The notes beneath the pieces are model-generated. The model did no database searches and was not told the origin of the DNA. It saw nothing but the letters and a program-made list of their open reading frames with translations. Shown here one piece after another: positions 8,729 to 22,531 of a DNA stretch of 64,000 bases. This DNA is from Nocardioides sp. R-C-SC26 (GTDB taxonomy: Bacteria > Actinomycetota > Actinomycetes > Propionibacteriales > Nocardioidaceae). The stretch spans positions 1 to 64,000 of the forward strand of contig NZ_JAHRHK010000017.1 of NCBI RefSeq assembly GCF_021246465.1, written 5' to 3'. The stretch's first letter is position 1. Every line of letters begins with the position of its first letter. The translations under genes were made by a program, and so were the position numbers.

Positions 8729-8734
8729 AGGATA
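8729..8734 (-). promoter_or_regulatory. -10 box of a predicted leaderless promoter for the DUF1015 gene
   Basis: On the minus strand TATCCT is followed by 6 nt (GCCCGG) and then the ATG at 8722. No clear -35 hexamer is seen, which is common for such promoters. Confidence 0.5.
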
Positions 8735-8822
8735 CGAGGGGAGGGCGAGTCGCCAGCAGAACCGACACGGCCAGCCCCCGACCCAGGTGAAGGAGGTCGG
8801 TCCGGCGAGGGACGATAGGGGC

Positions 8823-9851
8823 ATGTTGATCTCCAGCGACCGCCGGCTGTGCGACGTCTACGACGTGGCGATGCTCGACCTCGACGGAGTCGTCTACATC
8901 GGCGGTGACGCCGTGCCCGGCGCTCCCGACCTTCTGAAAGAGGCACGAGCCGCCTCGCTCCGGCTCGCGTTCGTCACCAACAACGCCGCCCGGACGCCGG
9001 AGACGGTCGCCGAGCACCTGCGGCGCCTGGGGGTCGAGGCCGACCGCGAGGACGTCGTGACCTCGGCTCAGGCGGCGGCCGGCCTGCTCGCCGCGGAGTA
9101 CGAGGACGGCGCCCCGATCGCCGTCCTCGGTGGCGACGGACTCCTCGCGGCGGTACGGGAGCGCGGTCTGAGCCCGGTCGAGATCGCCGACGGGGACGCG
9201 GTCGCGCTCGTCAGTGGCTACGGTCCCGACGTCCGGTGGAGCGCCATCATGCAGGCAGCGGTGCGGGTGCGTGACGGCCTGCCGTGGGTGGCGTCGAACA
9301 CCGACGCCTCGATCCCGACGCCGTTCGGAACCGCCCCGGGTCACGGTGTGCTCGTCGACACCGTGGCGCGCTTCGCCGGCGCGCAGCCGCGCGTGGCGGG
9401 CAAGCCGGAGCGGCCGTTGCTCGATGAGACGGTGGCCCGGATGAACTCGGCACGACCGCTCATGGTCGGCGACCGCCTCGACACCGACATCGAGGGAGGG
9501 CGCAACGCGGGCATCGACACCCTGCTGGTGCTCACCGGAGTCAGCGGGATCGTGGACCTGGTGCGGGCGGCGCCGACCGAGCGTCCGACCTATCTCGCGG
9601 CCGACCTGGGTGGCCTCCTTCGCGCACACCCGGCGCCCCAGCGCGTGCGCGACGACGTCTGGACCTGCGGCGGCTGGCGGGCTGGCGTCGTCGAGGGGCA
9701 CCTCGTGCTGGACGCCGTGGGAGATCCGGCGGGACGAGTCGATGCCTTCCGTGCCCTTGCGGCGGCCGCGTGGAGCCACGATGACGAAACTGGTCGTACG
9801 CCGGATCTCGCGGGCCTACGCCTCGACGACCTCGACGATCTCGGCGAGTAG
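8823..9851 (+). CDS. HAD-superfamily phosphatase, NagD/PGP type (class IIA)
   Basis: A 342-aa hydrolase with all four HAD motifs: DLDGV (nucleophile Asp19, Asp21), FVTNN, the lysine in AGKPERP and the metal-binding MVGDRLDTDIEGG. The class IIA cap is present. Relatives hydrolyse phosphoglycolate, p-nitrophenyl phosphate or sugar phosphates; the substrate here is unknown. Roughly the last 70 residues (from about PQRVRDDVW) form an extra C-terminal tail seen in actinobacterial versions. It opens a run toward tlyA-nadK-recN. The start is ATG 8823, not the upstream in-frame start at 8658, which would overlap the divergent gene. Confidence 0.85.
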   Translation: MLISSDRRLCDVYDVAMLDLDGVVYIGGDAVPGAPDLLKEARAASLRLAFVTNNAARTPETVAEHLRRLGVEADREDVVTSAQAAAGLLAAEYEDGAPIAVLGGDGLLAAVRERGLSPVEIADGDAVALVSGYGPDVRWSAIMQAAVRVRDGLPWVASNTDASIPTPFGTAPGHGVLVDTVARFAGAQPRVAGKPERPLLDETVARMNSARPLMVGDRLDTDIEGGRNAGIDTLLVLTGVSGIVDLVRAAPTERPTYLAADLGGLLRAHPAPQRVRDDVWTCGGWRAGVVEGHLVLDAVGDPAGRVDAFRALAAAAWSHDDETGRTPDLAGLRLDDLDDLGE

Positions 9852-9862
9852 CCTGCTGACCT

Positions 9863-10102
9863 ATGGACGAGCCCTGGGCCCAGCCGGCAGTCGACGAAGG
9901 CGAGGACCTCCAAGGCCACGTCGAGGACGGTCGACCCGCTGCCCCGCGCCCCGACCGGACCGGCATCGACCGCGTCGATGCCGTGATCGACGCGGTGGCC
10001 GACCTCGACGGGCTCGCACCGGCCGAGCAGGTGGCCGTGTTCGAGACCGCGCACACCGAGCTTCGTCGCGCGCTCGACGAGCGCCCGGCCGAGCACGCCT
10101 GA
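9863..10102 (+). CDS. Small conserved acidic protein between HAD phosphatase and tlyA
   Basis: A 79-aa acidic protein with no recognised domain. The C-terminal half (RVDAVIDAVADLDGLAPAEQ and following) looks helical. It lies 11 bp behind the phosphatase and 5 bp before tlyA, the place where many actinobacteria keep a similar small ORF, which supports it being real. A TAGCCT box (9849-9854) lies 8 nt before the ATG and may drive a leaderless transcript. Function unknown. Confidence 0.6.
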   Translation: MDEPWAQPAVDEGEDLQGHVEDGRPAAPRPDRTGIDRVDAVIDAVADLDGLAPAEQVAVFETAHTELRRALDERPAEHA

Positions 10103-10107
10103 ACACC

Positions 10108-10941
10108 GTGGCCGTCCGGCGGCTCCGGCTCGACGCCGAACTGGTGCGACGCGGCCTTGCCAGGTCGCGCGAGCACGCGGGGGAGCTGGTCGCCGCAGGG
10201 CGGGTCAAGGTCTCGGGTGCCGTGGCCGGCAAGGCGGCGACGGGGGTCACGACCGACGTGGCGATCGTCGTCCTCGAGGACCCCGACCGGCCCGACTACG
10301 TCTCCCGCGGTGGCCACAAGCTGGCCGGTGCACTCGAGGTCTTCGGTCCGCAGGGCCTGACGGTGGCGGGACGCCGATGTCTGGACGCCGGCGCCTCGAC
10401 GGGTGGATTCACCGACGTGCTGCTGCGCGCCGGCGCTCGGCAGGTGGTCGCTGTCGACGTCGGGTACGGGCAGCTGGCGTGGTCGGTACGCAGCGACGAG
10501 CGGGTGATCGTGCGCGACCGACAGAACGTCCGTGAGCTGACGCCTGAGATCACCGACGGACCGGTGCAGTTGGTGGTGGGCGACCTGTCCTTCATCTCGC
10601 TCGAGTTGGTGCTCGACGCGTTGATCGGCGTCACCGAGCCCGACGGCGATCTGGCGTTGATGGTCAAACCCCAGTTCGAGGTCGGCAAGGAGCGGGTCGG
10701 CAAGGGCGGCGTGGTGCGCGAACCGGCCCTGCGAGCAGAGGCGGTCAATGCCGTGGCCCGAGCGGCGGAACGTCGCGGTTGGGGAGCCGTCGGGATCGCC
10801 CGCAGCCCGCTGCCCGGCCCTTCGGGGAACGTCGAGTTCTTCCTCTGGCTGCGCCGGGGAGAAGCGCGGATCGACGCCGAATCGATCGCCACGGCCGTTC
10901 ACGCCGACGTGTCGGCGACGGATGAGAGGGTGGCGCCATGA
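10108..10941 (+). CDS. tlyA: TlyA: 16S/23S rRNA 2'-O-methyltransferase (S4 domain + FtsJ fold)
   Basis: A 277-aa dual rRNA (cytidine-2'-O)-methyltransferase. The N-terminal S4 RNA-binding domain (RLDAELVRRGLARSREHA) is followed by a Rossmann methyltransferase domain. That domain has the SAM motif LDAGASTGGFT near residue 92 and the catalytic lysine region MVKPQFEVGK near 190. In mycobacteria TlyA methylation makes ribosomes sensitive to capreomycin/viomycin. The start GTG 10108 is 5 nt behind the small upstream gene. The stop overlaps nadK (ATGA). The order tlyA-nadK-recN is conserved in actinobacteria. Confidence 0.95.
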   Translation: MAVRRLRLDAELVRRGLARSREHAGELVAAGRVKVSGAVAGKAATGVTTDVAIVVLEDPDRPDYVSRGGHKLAGALEVFGPQGLTVAGRRCLDAGASTGGFTDVLLRAGARQVVAVDVGYGQLAWSVRSDERVIVRDRQNVRELTPEITDGPVQLVVGDLSFISLELVLDALIGVTEPDGDLALMVKPQFEVGKERVGKGGVVREPALRAEAVNAVARAAERRGWGAVGIARSPLPGPSGNVEFFLWLRRGEARIDAESIATAVHADVSATDERVAP

Positions 10942-11899
10942 CGGAACGTCGCGTGCTTCTCCTCGCGCACACCGGTCGCGCCGAGGCGCGTCGCGTCGCC
11001 GCAGACTTCGTCGCCGGTCTGAGCGCACACGGGGTCGTGGTGCGGATGCTTCAGAGCGAGGCCGCCGTGCTGACCGACGACGCCGTGACCGCCTCGGTCG
11101 AGGTGGCCGACTCCGAGGAGATGGCGGGGCGCGACTGCGAACTCACGATCGTCATCGGTGGCGACGGCAGCATCCTGCGTGCCGCCGAGGTGACGAGGTC
11201 GTGGCGTACGCCGTTGCTCGGCGTCAACCTCGGACATGTCGGTTTCCTCGCCGAGGCAGAGCCCGAGCAGATCGAGGACACCATCGGCGCGGTCGTGCGG
11301 GGCGACTACACCGTGGAGGATCGTCTGACCATCGATGTCGGCGTCTACCGCGACGGTGACCTGGTCACCGACACGTTCGCCGTCAACGAGGTCAGCGTGG
11401 AGAAGGCCGCGCGCGAGCGGATGCTCGAGGTGGTCGTCGAGGTCGATGGCCGGCCGCTCTCGCGCTGGGGCTGCGACGGCGTGGTGTGTGCGACGCCGAC
11501 CGGCTCGACGGCCTACAACTTCAGCGCTGGCGGCCCCATCGTGTGGCCGCAGGTCGAGGCCCTGTGCCTCGTTCCCCTCAGCGCCCATGCGCTCTTCGCC
11601 CGCCCGATGGTGATCGCGCCCACGTCGGTGATCGCGATCGAGGTGCTGGCCCGCAACGAGGGCTCCGGCGTCTTGTGGGCCGACGGTCGACGCACTGTCG
11701 ACCTGCCGCCAGGGGCGCGAATCGAGGTGCGCAAGGGTGCGCATCCGGTCCGTCTCGCGCGACTGCATGCCGCGCCCTTCGCCGATCGGCTGGTCGCGAA
11801 GTTCGATCTGCCCGTGAGCGGCTGGCGCGGGGCGGGGGAGCGCCGCTTCCACGAGCACGACGCGACGCGGGCCGCGGCGGAGGCCCGGGAGGTGGCGCG

Positions 11900-11903
<4 letters not shown>
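10938..11903 (+). CDS. nadK: NAD kinase (ATP/polyphosphate-type)
   Basis: A 321-aa enzyme phosphorylating NAD to NADP. The kinase motif GGDGS is at about residues 74-78, NLGHVGFLAE near 96, and the conserved TPTGSTAY segment near 190. ATG 10938 overlaps the tlyA stop and the 3' end overlaps recN by ATGA. The length is typical of actinobacterial NadK. The last ~20 residues are a charged tail. Confidence 0.96.
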
Positions 11904-15315
<3,412 letters not shown>

Positions 15316-15351
15316 CCACTGGCCGGCGGGATCGACGACGGGACGACACGC

Positions 15352-15966
15352 GTGACCGACGTCGAGATCGACGGTGCGCCTGAGCCCCTGCGCGACGTCA
15401 TCCAGCGCTGGCCGGTGAGGAGCACCCGCGACATCCACCGCGACGACTGGGTGGTGGCCCTACGAGCCGACGACGTCGAGGCGCCGGACGGGACGCCGCT
15501 CGAGCACGAACGACTGGTTGTGGAGCACCCGGGCGCCGTCATCGTCCTGGCCCTGGACGACGACGACCGGGTGTTCTGCCTCTGGCAGTACCGCCACGCC
15601 GCTCAGCGTCGCTTCGTCGAGCTCCCCGCCGGCCTGATGGATGCCGGACCCGACGAGACGCCGTTGGACGTGGCACGGCGTGAGTTGCGCGAGGAGGCCC
15701 AGCTGCAGGCGGTCGACTGGACCGCACTCGGGAGCACCTATCCCTCGCCCGGGATCATCAGCGAGATCCATCACCTCTTCGTGGCCCGCGGGCTCTCGCC
15801 GTGCTCCCGCGGCGACTTCGTGCTGGAGAACGAGGAGGCGGACATGAGCACCGGGTGGGTGCCGTTCGCCGATCTCTACGCCGCCGTACTGGCGGGCGAG
15901 GTGGCCGACGGCCCGGTGGTGCAGTGCGTCCTCCTGGCCGTAGCGAAGGGCCTCGTGCGCCAGTAG
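15352..15966 (+). CDS. Nudix hydrolase, ADP-ribose pyrophosphatase type
   Basis: A 204-aa Nudix enzyme. The box reads AGLMDAGPDETPLDVA then RRELREEA, i.e. the catalytic REUXEE core, with two extra residues in the loop before it. LPAGLMD upstream and the overall layout resemble ADP-ribose pyrophosphatase (NudF), which recycles ADP-ribose. It lies between pyrG and ald, as commonly seen in actinobacteria. The start is GTG 15352; no clear ribosome site is seen. Its stop codon TAG overlaps the -10 box of the next gene. Confidence 0.85.
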   Translation: MTDVEIDGAPEPLRDVIQRWPVRSTRDIHRDDWVVALRADDVEAPDGTPLEHERLVVEHPGAVIVLALDDDDRVFCLWQYRHAAQRRFVELPAGLMDAGPDETPLDVARRELREEAQLQAVDWTALGSTYPSPGIISEIHHLFVARGLSPCSRGDFVLENEEADMSTGWVPFADLYAAVLAGEVADGPVVQCVLLAVAKGLVRQ

Positions 15967-15969
15967 GGT
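15964..15969 (+). promoter_or_regulatory. -10 box, predicted leaderless ald promoter
   Basis: TAGGGT, 6 nt before the ATG of ald. The first three bases are also the Nudix gene stop codon. Confidence 0.5.
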
Positions 15970-15975
15970 CGCCAG

Positions 15976-17094
15976 ATGAAGGTCGGCGTCCCCAAGGAAG
16001 TCAAGAACAACGAGTACCGGGTGGCGATCACCCCCATCGGCGTGCACGAACTCGTTGAACGCGGCCACGACGTCTTCGTCGAAGCCGGGGCCGGTGTCGG
16101 TTCCTCCATCCCCGATGAGGAGTACATCGCTGCCGGCGCGACGATGACACCGGATGCCGACACGACCTGGGGCACGGCCGACCTGGTGCTCAAGGTCAAG
16201 GAGCCGATCGCCGAGGAGTACCACCGCCTCCGCGAGGGGCTCACCCTCTTCACCTATCTGCATCTGGCCGCCGACAAGCCGCTCACCGAGGAACTGTTGC
16301 GGTCGCGCGTGACGGCGATCGCCTACGAGACGGTGCAGCTCACCTCGGGCGCGCTGCCGTTGCTGTACCCGATGTCCGAGGTCGCCGGGTGTCTCGCCCC
16401 GCAGGTCGGCGCCCACGAGCTCCTCAAGGCACGCGGAGGACGAGGGGTGCTGCTGGGCGGTGTCGGCGGAGTCGACCAGGCCAAGGTCGTCGTGATCGGG
16501 GCCGGGGTCGCCGGACAGAACGCGGCGAACATCGCGATGGGGATGGGCGCCGACGTCACGCTCCTCGACACCGATCTCGACAAGCTGCGCATGTCCTTCT
16601 GGCGCTACAACAACCGGGTTCACGGCCTGGCCTCCTCCAAGCTCGCGATCGAGCAGCAGGTGATGGCAGCAGACCTGGTGATCGGGTCGGTGCTGATACC
16701 CGGCGCCGCCGCACCGAAGCTCGTCTCGAACGAGCTGGTAGCCCAGATGAAGCCGGGCTCGGTGCTGGTCGACATCGCCGTCGACCAGGGCGGCTGCTTC
16801 GAGGACACCCGGCCCACGACGCACGCCGAGCCGACCTATCAGGTGCAAGGGTCGACCTTCTACTGCGTCGCCAACATGCCGGGAGCGGTGCCACACACCT
16901 CGACCTACGCGCTCACCAACGCCACGCTGCCCTACGTCGTCACGCTCGCGGAGCGCGGGTGGCGCGAGGCCTGTCGAGCGGATCGCAGCCTGGCGCTCGG
17001 GATCAACACCCACGAGGGCCTGCTGACCAACCGGCCCGTGGGGCAGGCGGTGGGGATCGACGCCGTCGATCTCGACGCCGTGCTCGACGGCTGA
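15976..17094 (+). CDS. ald: Alanine dehydrogenase
   Basis: A 372-aa NAD-dependent enzyme interconverting L-alanine and pyruvate plus ammonia. It starts [16 protein letters not shown], with the substrate lysine in VLKVKEP, the catalytic histidine in YLHLAADK, a [10 protein letters not shown] nucleotide motif near residue 176 and VDIAVDQGG near 267. The length matches the family. It appears to be transcribed from its own leaderless promoter overlapping the upstream gene's stop. Confidence 0.96.
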   Translation: MKVGVPKEVKNNEYRVAITPIGVHELVERGHDVFVEAGAGVGSSIPDEEYIAAGATMTPDADTTWGTADLVLKVKEPIAEEYHRLREGLTLFTYLHLAADKPLTEELLRSRVTAIAYETVQLTSGALPLLYPMSEVAGCLAPQVGAHELLKARGGRGVLLGGVGGVDQAKVVVIGAGVAGQNAANIAMGMGADVTLLDTDLDKLRMSFWRYNNRVHGLASSKLAIEQQVMAADLVIGSVLIPGAAAPKLVSNELVAQMKPGSVLVDIAVDQGGCFEDTRPTTHAEPTYQVQGSTFYCVANMPGAVPHTSTYALTNATLPYVVTLAERGWREACRADRSLALGINTHEGLLTNRPVGQAVGIDAVDLDAVLDG

Positions 17095-17160
17095 GATCCC
17101 GCCACGGTCGCCGCTCGGGCCGCGACGGTCGTGTCGGCGACGCCTGCGATGATCGGCCCC

Positions 17161-18126
17161 ATGGCCACCACGACGGACGACGTCTCGCGCGCCGTCCGCA
17201 CCTACCTCGACCACCTCACGGTCGAGAAGGGCGTGGCCGCCAACACGCTGACCTCCTATCGTCGCGATCTCCGTCGCTACCTGGAGTACCTGGACGCCGA
17301 GGGCGTGGGTGCCCTGGCCGAGGTGAGCGAGGCGACGGTCACCGGCTTCCTGATGCGGTTGCGTGAGGGCGACGCCGAACACCAACCGCTCGGCTCAGCC
17401 TCCGCAGCACGCACGGTGGTCGCGGTCCGCGGCTTCCATCGGTTCGCGCTCGCCGACGGTCTGGCGCCCCACGATCCCGCCGCCGGGGTGAAGCCGCCCG
17501 CGCCTGCTAAGCGACTCCCGAAGGCACTCCCGCTCAGTGACGTCGAGGCGATCCTCGAGGCTGCCGGCGAGCCCGGGACGGCGCTGGCGCTGCGAGACCG
17601 CGCTCTGCTGGAGGTGCTCTACGGCACGGGGGCGCGCATCTCGGAGGCCGTCGGGCTCGACATCGACGACGTCGATGCGGGGGAGACCGGAGCGGAGCGC
17701 GCGCCGGGCGGCGGCACCGTGCTCCTACGCGGCAAGGGCGGCAAGGAACGGCTGGTACCGCTCGGCTCGTACGCCCACGAGGCGCTGGAGGCCTATCTGA
17801 CCCGCGGTCGGCCCGATCTGGTCGGTGCGGGCCGGGGCGGCCCGGCGCTGTTCCTCAACGCACGCGGTGGGCGGCTGTCGCGTCAGTCGGCCTGGGTGAT
17901 CCTGGTGCGTACCGCCGAGCGGGCCGGCGTCAGCGCCGACGTGTCGCCTCACACGCTGCGTCACTCGTTCGCGACCCATCTGCTCGACGGTGGGGCCGAC
18001 GTGCGCGTCGTCCAGGAGCTGTTGGGACACGCCTCGGTGACCACCACCCAGATCTACACCCTCGTCACGGTCGACAACCTCCGTGAGGTCTTCGCCACCG
18101 CGCACCCCCGGGCACGCGATGAGTGA
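17161..18126 (+). CDS. xerD: Tyrosine recombinase XerD
   Basis: A 321-aa site-specific recombinase resolving chromosome dimers at dif. Catalytic residues are visible: Arg in GARISEA (about 159), Lys in GKGGKER (192), HTLRH (His264, Arg267), His290 in LGHASV and Tyr299 in QIYTLV. The position between ald and downstream housekeeping genes, and the absence of phage genes nearby, mark it as the chromosomal XerD rather than an integrase. ATG 17161 is preferred. Its 3' end overlaps the helicase start by 8 bp. Confidence 0.92.
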   Translation: MATTTDDVSRAVRTYLDHLTVEKGVAANTLTSYRRDLRRYLEYLDAEGVGALAEVSEATVTGFLMRLREGDAEHQPLGSASAARTVVAVRGFHRFALADGLAPHDPAAGVKPPAPAKRLPKALPLSDVEAILEAAGEPGTALALRDRALLEVLYGTGARISEAVGLDIDDVDAGETGAERAPGGGTVLLRGKGGKERLVPLGSYAHEALEAYLTRGRPDLVGAGRGGPALFLNARGGRLSRQSAWVILVRTAERAGVSADVSPHTLRHSFATHLLDGGADVRVVQELLGHASVTTTQIYTLVTVDNLREVFATAHPRARDE

Positions 18127-20713
18127 GGCTCACGAGCCCGACTGGGACGCCGTCTACGACGAGATCGTGGCACGAGCCGCCGCGCGCGGCGTCGAGCTCT
18201 ACCCGCACCAGGACGAGGCGATCCTGGAGATCCTCGCCGGGAACAACGTCGTGCTGGCGACGCCGACGGGATCGGGGAAGTCGCTAGTGGCGGTCGCGGC
18301 GCACACCGCGGCCCTCGCCGACGGACGGGTGTCGTTCTACACCGCGCCGATCAAGGCATTGGTCAGCGAGAAGTTCTTCGACCTGGTCGAGACGTTCGGC
18401 CCCGAGGACGTCGGTCTGCTCACCGGCGATGCTGCGGTGAACGCCGATGCGCCGATCATCTGTTGCACCGCGGAGGTGCTGGCCAACATCGCGCTGCGTG
18501 AGGGCGCCGGCGCCGACGTCGGTCTGGTCGTCATGGACGAGTTCCACTTCTACGCCGAGCCCGACCGCGGCTGGGCGTGGCAGGTGCCCTTGCTCGAGCT
18601 TCCCCGCGCGCAGTTCGTGCTCATGTCGGCGACCCTGGGCGACGTCACGGAGCTCCGAGCCGACCTGACCCGCCGAACCGGGCGCGAGACCGGCCTGGTC
18701 GACCAGGCCGAGCGGCCGGTGCCACTGGACTTCCGCTGGTCGTTGGACCCGTTGCCCGACACCATCGAGGAGATCGTCACCACCCACCAGGCACCGGTCT
18801 ATGTCGTGCACTTCACCCAGAAGGACGCCGTGGAGCAGGCGGTCGCCATCTCCAAGTCGCAGTTGAAGCTGCCGGTCTCCGACGAGCTCAAGGCGCGTCT
18901 TGCCGGGGTGCGGTTCGGCGCAGGCTTCGGCAAGACGCTCGGGCCGCTGCTGCGTCGCGGCATCGGGGTCCACCACGCCGGGATGCTGCCGCGCTACCGC
19001 CGCCTGGTGGAGCAGTTGGCACAGGCCGGCCTGCTCACCGTGGTCTGCGGCACCGACACCCTCGGCGTCGGCATCAACGTGCCGATCCGCACCGTGCTCT
19101 TCACGGGCCTGGCCAAGTTCGACGGCACGCGGCAGCGGATCATCCGCGTGCGCGAGTTCCAGCAGATCGCCGGACGCGCGGGTCGAGCGGGGTACGACAC
19201 GGCGGGGTACGTCGTCGTCCAAGCGCCCGAGCACGTGATCGACAACGAGCGGGCCAAGGCGAAGGCAGCCGCCAAGAACGAGGCGATGAGCGCATCGCAG
19301 CTGGCCAAACGTAAGAGCAAAGCCCAACTGCGCAAGCCCCCTGAGGGCACCGTGGTCTGGACCGAGGCCACCTTCGACAAGCTGGTCGCCGGTGTCCCCG
19401 AGCCGCTGGTCTCGCGGATGAAGGTCGACAACGCGATGCTGGTCAACGTCCTCTCGCGGGAGGAGGACGCGTTCCCCGTGATGCGTCGCCTGCTCCAGGA
19501 CAACCACGAGCCCCGCCGACAGCAGCTCAAGCTGAGCCGTCGCGCCCTCCGCCTCACCCGCAGCCTGGTGCAGTCGGGCACCGTCGTTCGTTTCGACGAC
19601 GTCGACGGGTTCGGCCGGCGCTACGCGCTCGCGCCCGACGTCCCAGAAGACTTCGCGCTCAACCAGCCGTTGTCGCACTTCGCGCTGGCGGCGTTCGACG
19701 TCCTCGACCGCGAGGCCGTCGATCACGCCCTGGACGTCGTCTCGATCGTGGAAGCCACCCTCGAGGCGCCGCGACAGATCCTCTTCGCCCAGCAGCGCGT
19801 CGCGCGAGGCGAGGCCATCGTGGAGATGAAGGCCGACGGGCTCGAGTACGACGAGCGGATGGCCCTGTTGGACGAGATCCGGTGGCCGCAACCGCTCCAG
19901 GAGCTCCTCGAGGCCACCTACGAGATCTACCGAGGCTCCCACCCGTGGCTGCCTGAGGATGCGCTGGACCCCAAGTCGGTCGTGCGGGACATGTACGAGC
20001 AGGGCATGGGGTTCACCGACTTTGTGCGCCGCTACGAGCTGGCGCGGTCCGAAGGCCTCGTGCTCCGCTATCTCACCGACGCCTACCGCGCACTGCGGCA
20101 GACGGTGCCCGCGAGCTTCCGCGTCGGAGAGCTCGACGATCTCGTGGAGTGGCTCGGGGAGACGGTGCGCCAGGTCGACTCCTCGCTGCTCGATGAGTGG
20201 GAGGCCCTCAGCGACCCCGACGCCGTCGTGCGCGCTGCTCAGGAGCGCGAGGCTCCCGCCGCGCCGCGGCCGATCTCACGGCAGGAGCGCGCCTTCGCCG
20301 TCATGCTCCGCAACGCGATGTGGCGCCGGGTCGACCTGGTCGCGCGGGATGATCTCGACGGCCTGATGCGGCTCGAGCGCGAGTCGGCCGACCGCTTCGA
20401 TCCGCCGCGCGACGTCGTCATGACGCGTTCGGCGTGGGACACCGCGATCGAGGCCTACTACGCCCAGCACGACGAGGTCCGCACGGATGCCGATGCCCGC
20501 GGGCCGGCGTTGCTGCGCACGGAGATCACCACCGGCGAGCCGGTCGGCGCGCCAGAGGGCACGTCGAGCCGCCTGATGGTCCTCACCCAGACCCTGGCCG
20601 ACCCGGCCGGCGACCGCGACTGGGTCATCGAGGCGGTGGCAGATCTCGATGCCTCCGACGACGCCGGCGAGCTGGTGATCGCCACGCGGGCCTTCCGCTG
20701 CCTCACCGACTAA
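18119..20713 (+). CDS. Ski2-like DEAD/DEAH-box helicase with C-terminal DUF3516-type region
   Basis: A superfamily 2 helicase of 864 aa. It has TPTGSGKS (48-55), DEFH near 140, SATLGD near 170, [11 protein letters not shown] near 282 and [12 protein letters not shown] near 348, an arrangement close to Ski2/Mtr4-type RNA helicases. The C-terminal half (about 430-864) is a long actinobacterial-specific region with no motif I can assign to chemistry; it corresponds to the DUF3516-type tail. A role in RNA turnover is plausible but unproven. ATG 18119 lies inside the xerD 3' end. Confidence 0.85.
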   Translation: MSEAHEPDWDAVYDEIVARAAARGVELYPHQDEAILEILAGNNVVLATPTGSGKSLVAVAAHTAALADGRVSFYTAPIKALVSEKFFDLVETFGPEDVGLLTGDAAVNADAPIICCTAEVLANIALREGAGADVGLVVMDEFHFYAEPDRGWAWQVPLLELPRAQFVLMSATLGDVTELRADLTRRTGRETGLVDQAERPVPLDFRWSLDPLPDTIEEIVTTHQAPVYVVHFTQKDAVEQAVAISKSQLKLPVSDELKARLAGVRFGAGFGKTLGPLLRRGIGVHHAGMLPRYRRLVEQLAQAGLLTVVCGTDTLGVGINVPIRTVLFTGLAKFDGTRQRIIRVREFQQIAGRAGRAGYDTAGYVVVQAPEHVIDNERAKAKAAAKNEAMSASQLAKRKSKAQLRKPPEGTVVWTEATFDKLVAGVPEPLVSRMKVDNAMLVNVLSREEDAFPVMRRLLQDNHEPRRQQLKLSRRALRLTRSLVQSGTVVRFDDVDGFGRRYALAPDVPEDFALNQPLSHFALAAFDVLDREAVDHALDVVSIVEATLEAPRQILFAQQRVARGEAIVEMKADGLEYDERMALLDEIRWPQPLQELLEATYEIYRGSHPWLPEDALDPKSVVRDMYEQGMGFTDFVRRYELARSEGLVLRYLTDAYRALRQTVPASFRVGELDDLVEWLGETVRQVDSSLLDEWEALSDPDAVVRAAQEREAPAAPRPISRQERAFAVMLRNAMWRRVDLVARDDLDGLMRLERESADRFDPPRDVVMTRSAWDTAIEAYYAQHDEVRTDADARGPALLRTEITTGEPVGAPEGTSSRLMVLTQTLADPAGDRDWVIEAVADLDASDDAGELVIATRAFRCLTD

Positions 20714-20797
20714 GAGGTCGCGCCGAGAGCGGCTGTTCTCATCGAGGCTCCCGCCGGGCGTCGTCGGCGAGGGAGACGGTCTGGGAGAGTGAGCGGC

Positions 20798-21553
20798 ATG
20801 GATCTGGGGCTCCGTGATCGGGTGTACATCGTGACCGGCGGCACGCGCGGCCTCGGCCGTGCCTGCGCCGACGTCCTGGTGAGCGAAGGCGCTCGCGTGG
20901 TGGTGTCGGGACGCAACGCCGCGTCGGTCGACGTCGCGTGCACCGAGCTGGGTGAGCAAGCCCGGGGCATCGCCGCGGACAACGCCGACACCGCGACACC
21001 CGCGAGACTGCTCGAAGTCGCACGGAGCACCTGGGGGCGGGTGGACGGCGCGCTGGTCTCGGTCGGCGGTCCGCCGAAGGGGCCGGTGACGCAGATGAGC
21101 GACGAGCAGTGGACGACGGCGTTCTCGTCGGTCTTCCTCGGCGCGGTGCGGCTGATGCGCGAGATCGGCCAGAGCCTGGACGACGGAGGCTCGTTGGTCG
21201 CCGTGCTGTCCTCCAGCGTCCGTTCCCCGCTGGCCGAGATGGCCATCTCCAACGGTCTGCGCCCCGGGCTCGGGATGGTCGCCAAGACCCTCGCCGATGA
21301 GCTCGGACCGCGCGGTGTCCGAGTCAATGGCGTGCTCCCGGGACGGGTGGCGACCGAGCGGGTCGCCGAGCTCGACGCCTCGAGCGGCGATCCGGACGCC
21401 GCGCGCGCTGCCGCCGAGGCGACGATCCCGCTGCGCCGCTACGGCACCCCGGAGGAGTTCGGCCGAGCCGCCGCGTTCCTGCTCGCGCCGGCGTCCTCCT
21501 ACGTGACCGGCGTGATGCTCCCCGTCGACGGCGGCCTGCTCCGCGCACTCTGA
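20798..21553 (+). CDS. Atypical short-chain dehydrogenase (FabG-like, no YxxxK)
   Basis: A 251-aa Rossmann-fold SDR with TGGTRGLG near the N-terminus and the end-piece YVTGVMLPVDGG. The active-site helix reads MAISNGLRPGLGMVAKTLA, so the usual Tyr-x-x-x-Lys pair is missing (Asn in the Tyr region). It belongs to the atypical FabG-like subgroup whose reaction is unclear. ATG 20798 has GGGAGA 9 nt upstream; GTG 20789 directly abuts that site and is less likely. Stand-alone gene, convergent with the SURF1 gene. Confidence 0.8.
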   Translation: MDLGLRDRVYIVTGGTRGLGRACADVLVSEGARVVVSGRNAASVDVACTELGEQARGIAADNADTATPARLLEVARSTWGRVDGALVSVGGPPKGPVTQMSDEQWTTAFSSVFLGAVRLMREIGQSLDDGGSLVAVLSSSVRSPLAEMAISNGLRPGLGMVAKTLADELGPRGVRVNGVLPGRVATERVAELDASSGDPDAARAAAEATIPLRRYGTPEEFGRAAAFLLAPASSYVTGVMLPVDGGLLRAL

Positions 21554-21576
21554 TCGAGCAGGCCGCAGGACTGCCC

Positions 21577-21595
21577 CAGGACGGACGTCGTCCTG
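21577..21595. terminator. Possible bidirectional terminator
   Basis: A 7-bp perfect stem CAGGACG/CGTCCTG with a 5-nt loop sits in the 51-bp gap between the convergent SDR and SURF1 genes. Short, so only moderately convincing. Confidence 0.4.
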
Positions 21596-21604
21596 CCCCC
21601 CAAG

Positions 21605-22480
21605 TCAGCGGCGGCGCTGGTACTCCGAGGGCACGTTGGTCTGGCGCGGCTTCCGCTCGCGCTTCTTCTCTCTCGGGGCCGGTGCGGGCGACCCGGGCTG
21701 GGCGGCCGAGCCCGCGACGACACGGCCGGCCCGGGCCCGCTCACCGCGGGGGCCGCGCTTGCGTTCGTCGTAGGCGAGGTAGCCGAAACCGATGATCGCC
21801 AGCACGCCGAAGAACCACCACTGCAGGCCGTAGAAGAAGTGCGGGCCGTTGTTCAGCTCCGGCAACGGACGCGGCTCCAGAGTCGCGGTGGGCTCGGGAT
21901 CCTCCGAGCGCAGGTCGACGAACCCCCCGTAGACGGTGCGGTCGAGGGCCTCCCCGATGCGGGCGGAGTTGATCGCACGGGTCGACTGCTCCTCGACCTC
22001 GGTGCTCGCCCCGGTGCCGTCCACCCGCGCCCAACCCGTGATGGTGACCGTGCCGCTCGGCGGTGCGGGCACGTCGTCCACCGTGGCGGTGCCGGCGTTC
22101 TCGGTACGCAACCAGCCCCGATCGACGACGACCGCGGTGCCGTCCGCGGTGACCAGCGGGACGACGACGTCGACGCCGGCGATCCCGTCACGCGTGCGAT
22201 AGCGCACGATCACGGTGTCCTCGACGTCGTACCGGCCGGTCGCGTTCACGACCCGCCACTCGTGATCGACGTCCAGCCCCTGACCGGGCGGCGCGAGGAC
22301 GTCCTCGACGGGCGCGGGGTCGTGGGTCTCGTTGGCTCGGACCACGGCGTTGCGGCTCTGACGGTCTTCGAGCCGGTCGAACTGCCACTGGCCCAACCAC
22401 CAGGCGAGACCGGTCAACAACGCCACGATCACCGCGAAGACCAGCCACCGCCGGCTCAGCAGGAACCGGTAGGAGCGCAC
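21605..22480 (-). CDS. SURF1 family cytochrome oxidase assembly protein
   Basis: A 291-aa membrane protein with one N-terminal helix (WLVFAVIVALLTGLAWWLG), an extracytoplasmic domain and a second helix near residue 225 (FFYGLQWWFFGVLAIIGFG), the SURF1 layout. SURF1 helps insert haem a into aa3-type oxidase. The C-terminal 45 residues are a basic, Pro/Arg-rich cytoplasmic tail. The GTG start has a TAGATT box 6 nt upstream on the minus strand, suggesting a leaderless mRNA. Confidence 0.85.
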   Translation of the reverse strand: MRSYRFLLSRRWLVFAVIVALLTGLAWWLGQWQFDRLEDRQSRNAVVRANETHDPAPVEDVLAPPGQGLDVDHEWRVVNATGRYDVEDTVIVRYRTRDGIAGVDVVVPLVTADGTAVVVDRGWLRTENAGTATVDDVPAPPSGTVTITGWARVDGTGASTEVEEQSTRAINSARIGEALDRTVYGGFVDLRSEDPEPTATLEPRPLPELNNGPHFFYGLQWWFFGVLAIIGFGYLAYDERKRGPRGERARAGRVVAGSAAQPGSPAPAPREKKRERKPRQTNVPSEYQRRR

Positions 22481-22486
22481 CCCGTG

Positions 22487-22492
22487 AATCTA
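22487..22492 (-). promoter_or_regulatory. -10 box, predicted leaderless SURF1 promoter
   Basis: Minus-strand TAGATT, 6 nt before the GTG at 22480. Confidence 0.45.
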
Positions 22493-22531
22493 CCGAGGCG
22501 CCGAGGGCGTGGCATCTGCGGCCCGACCTCG

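Noticed and set aside
17161-18126. XerD considered as a prophage or genomic-island integrase
   Set aside because: No phage, att site or tRNA nearby, and it sits in a conserved housekeeping order.
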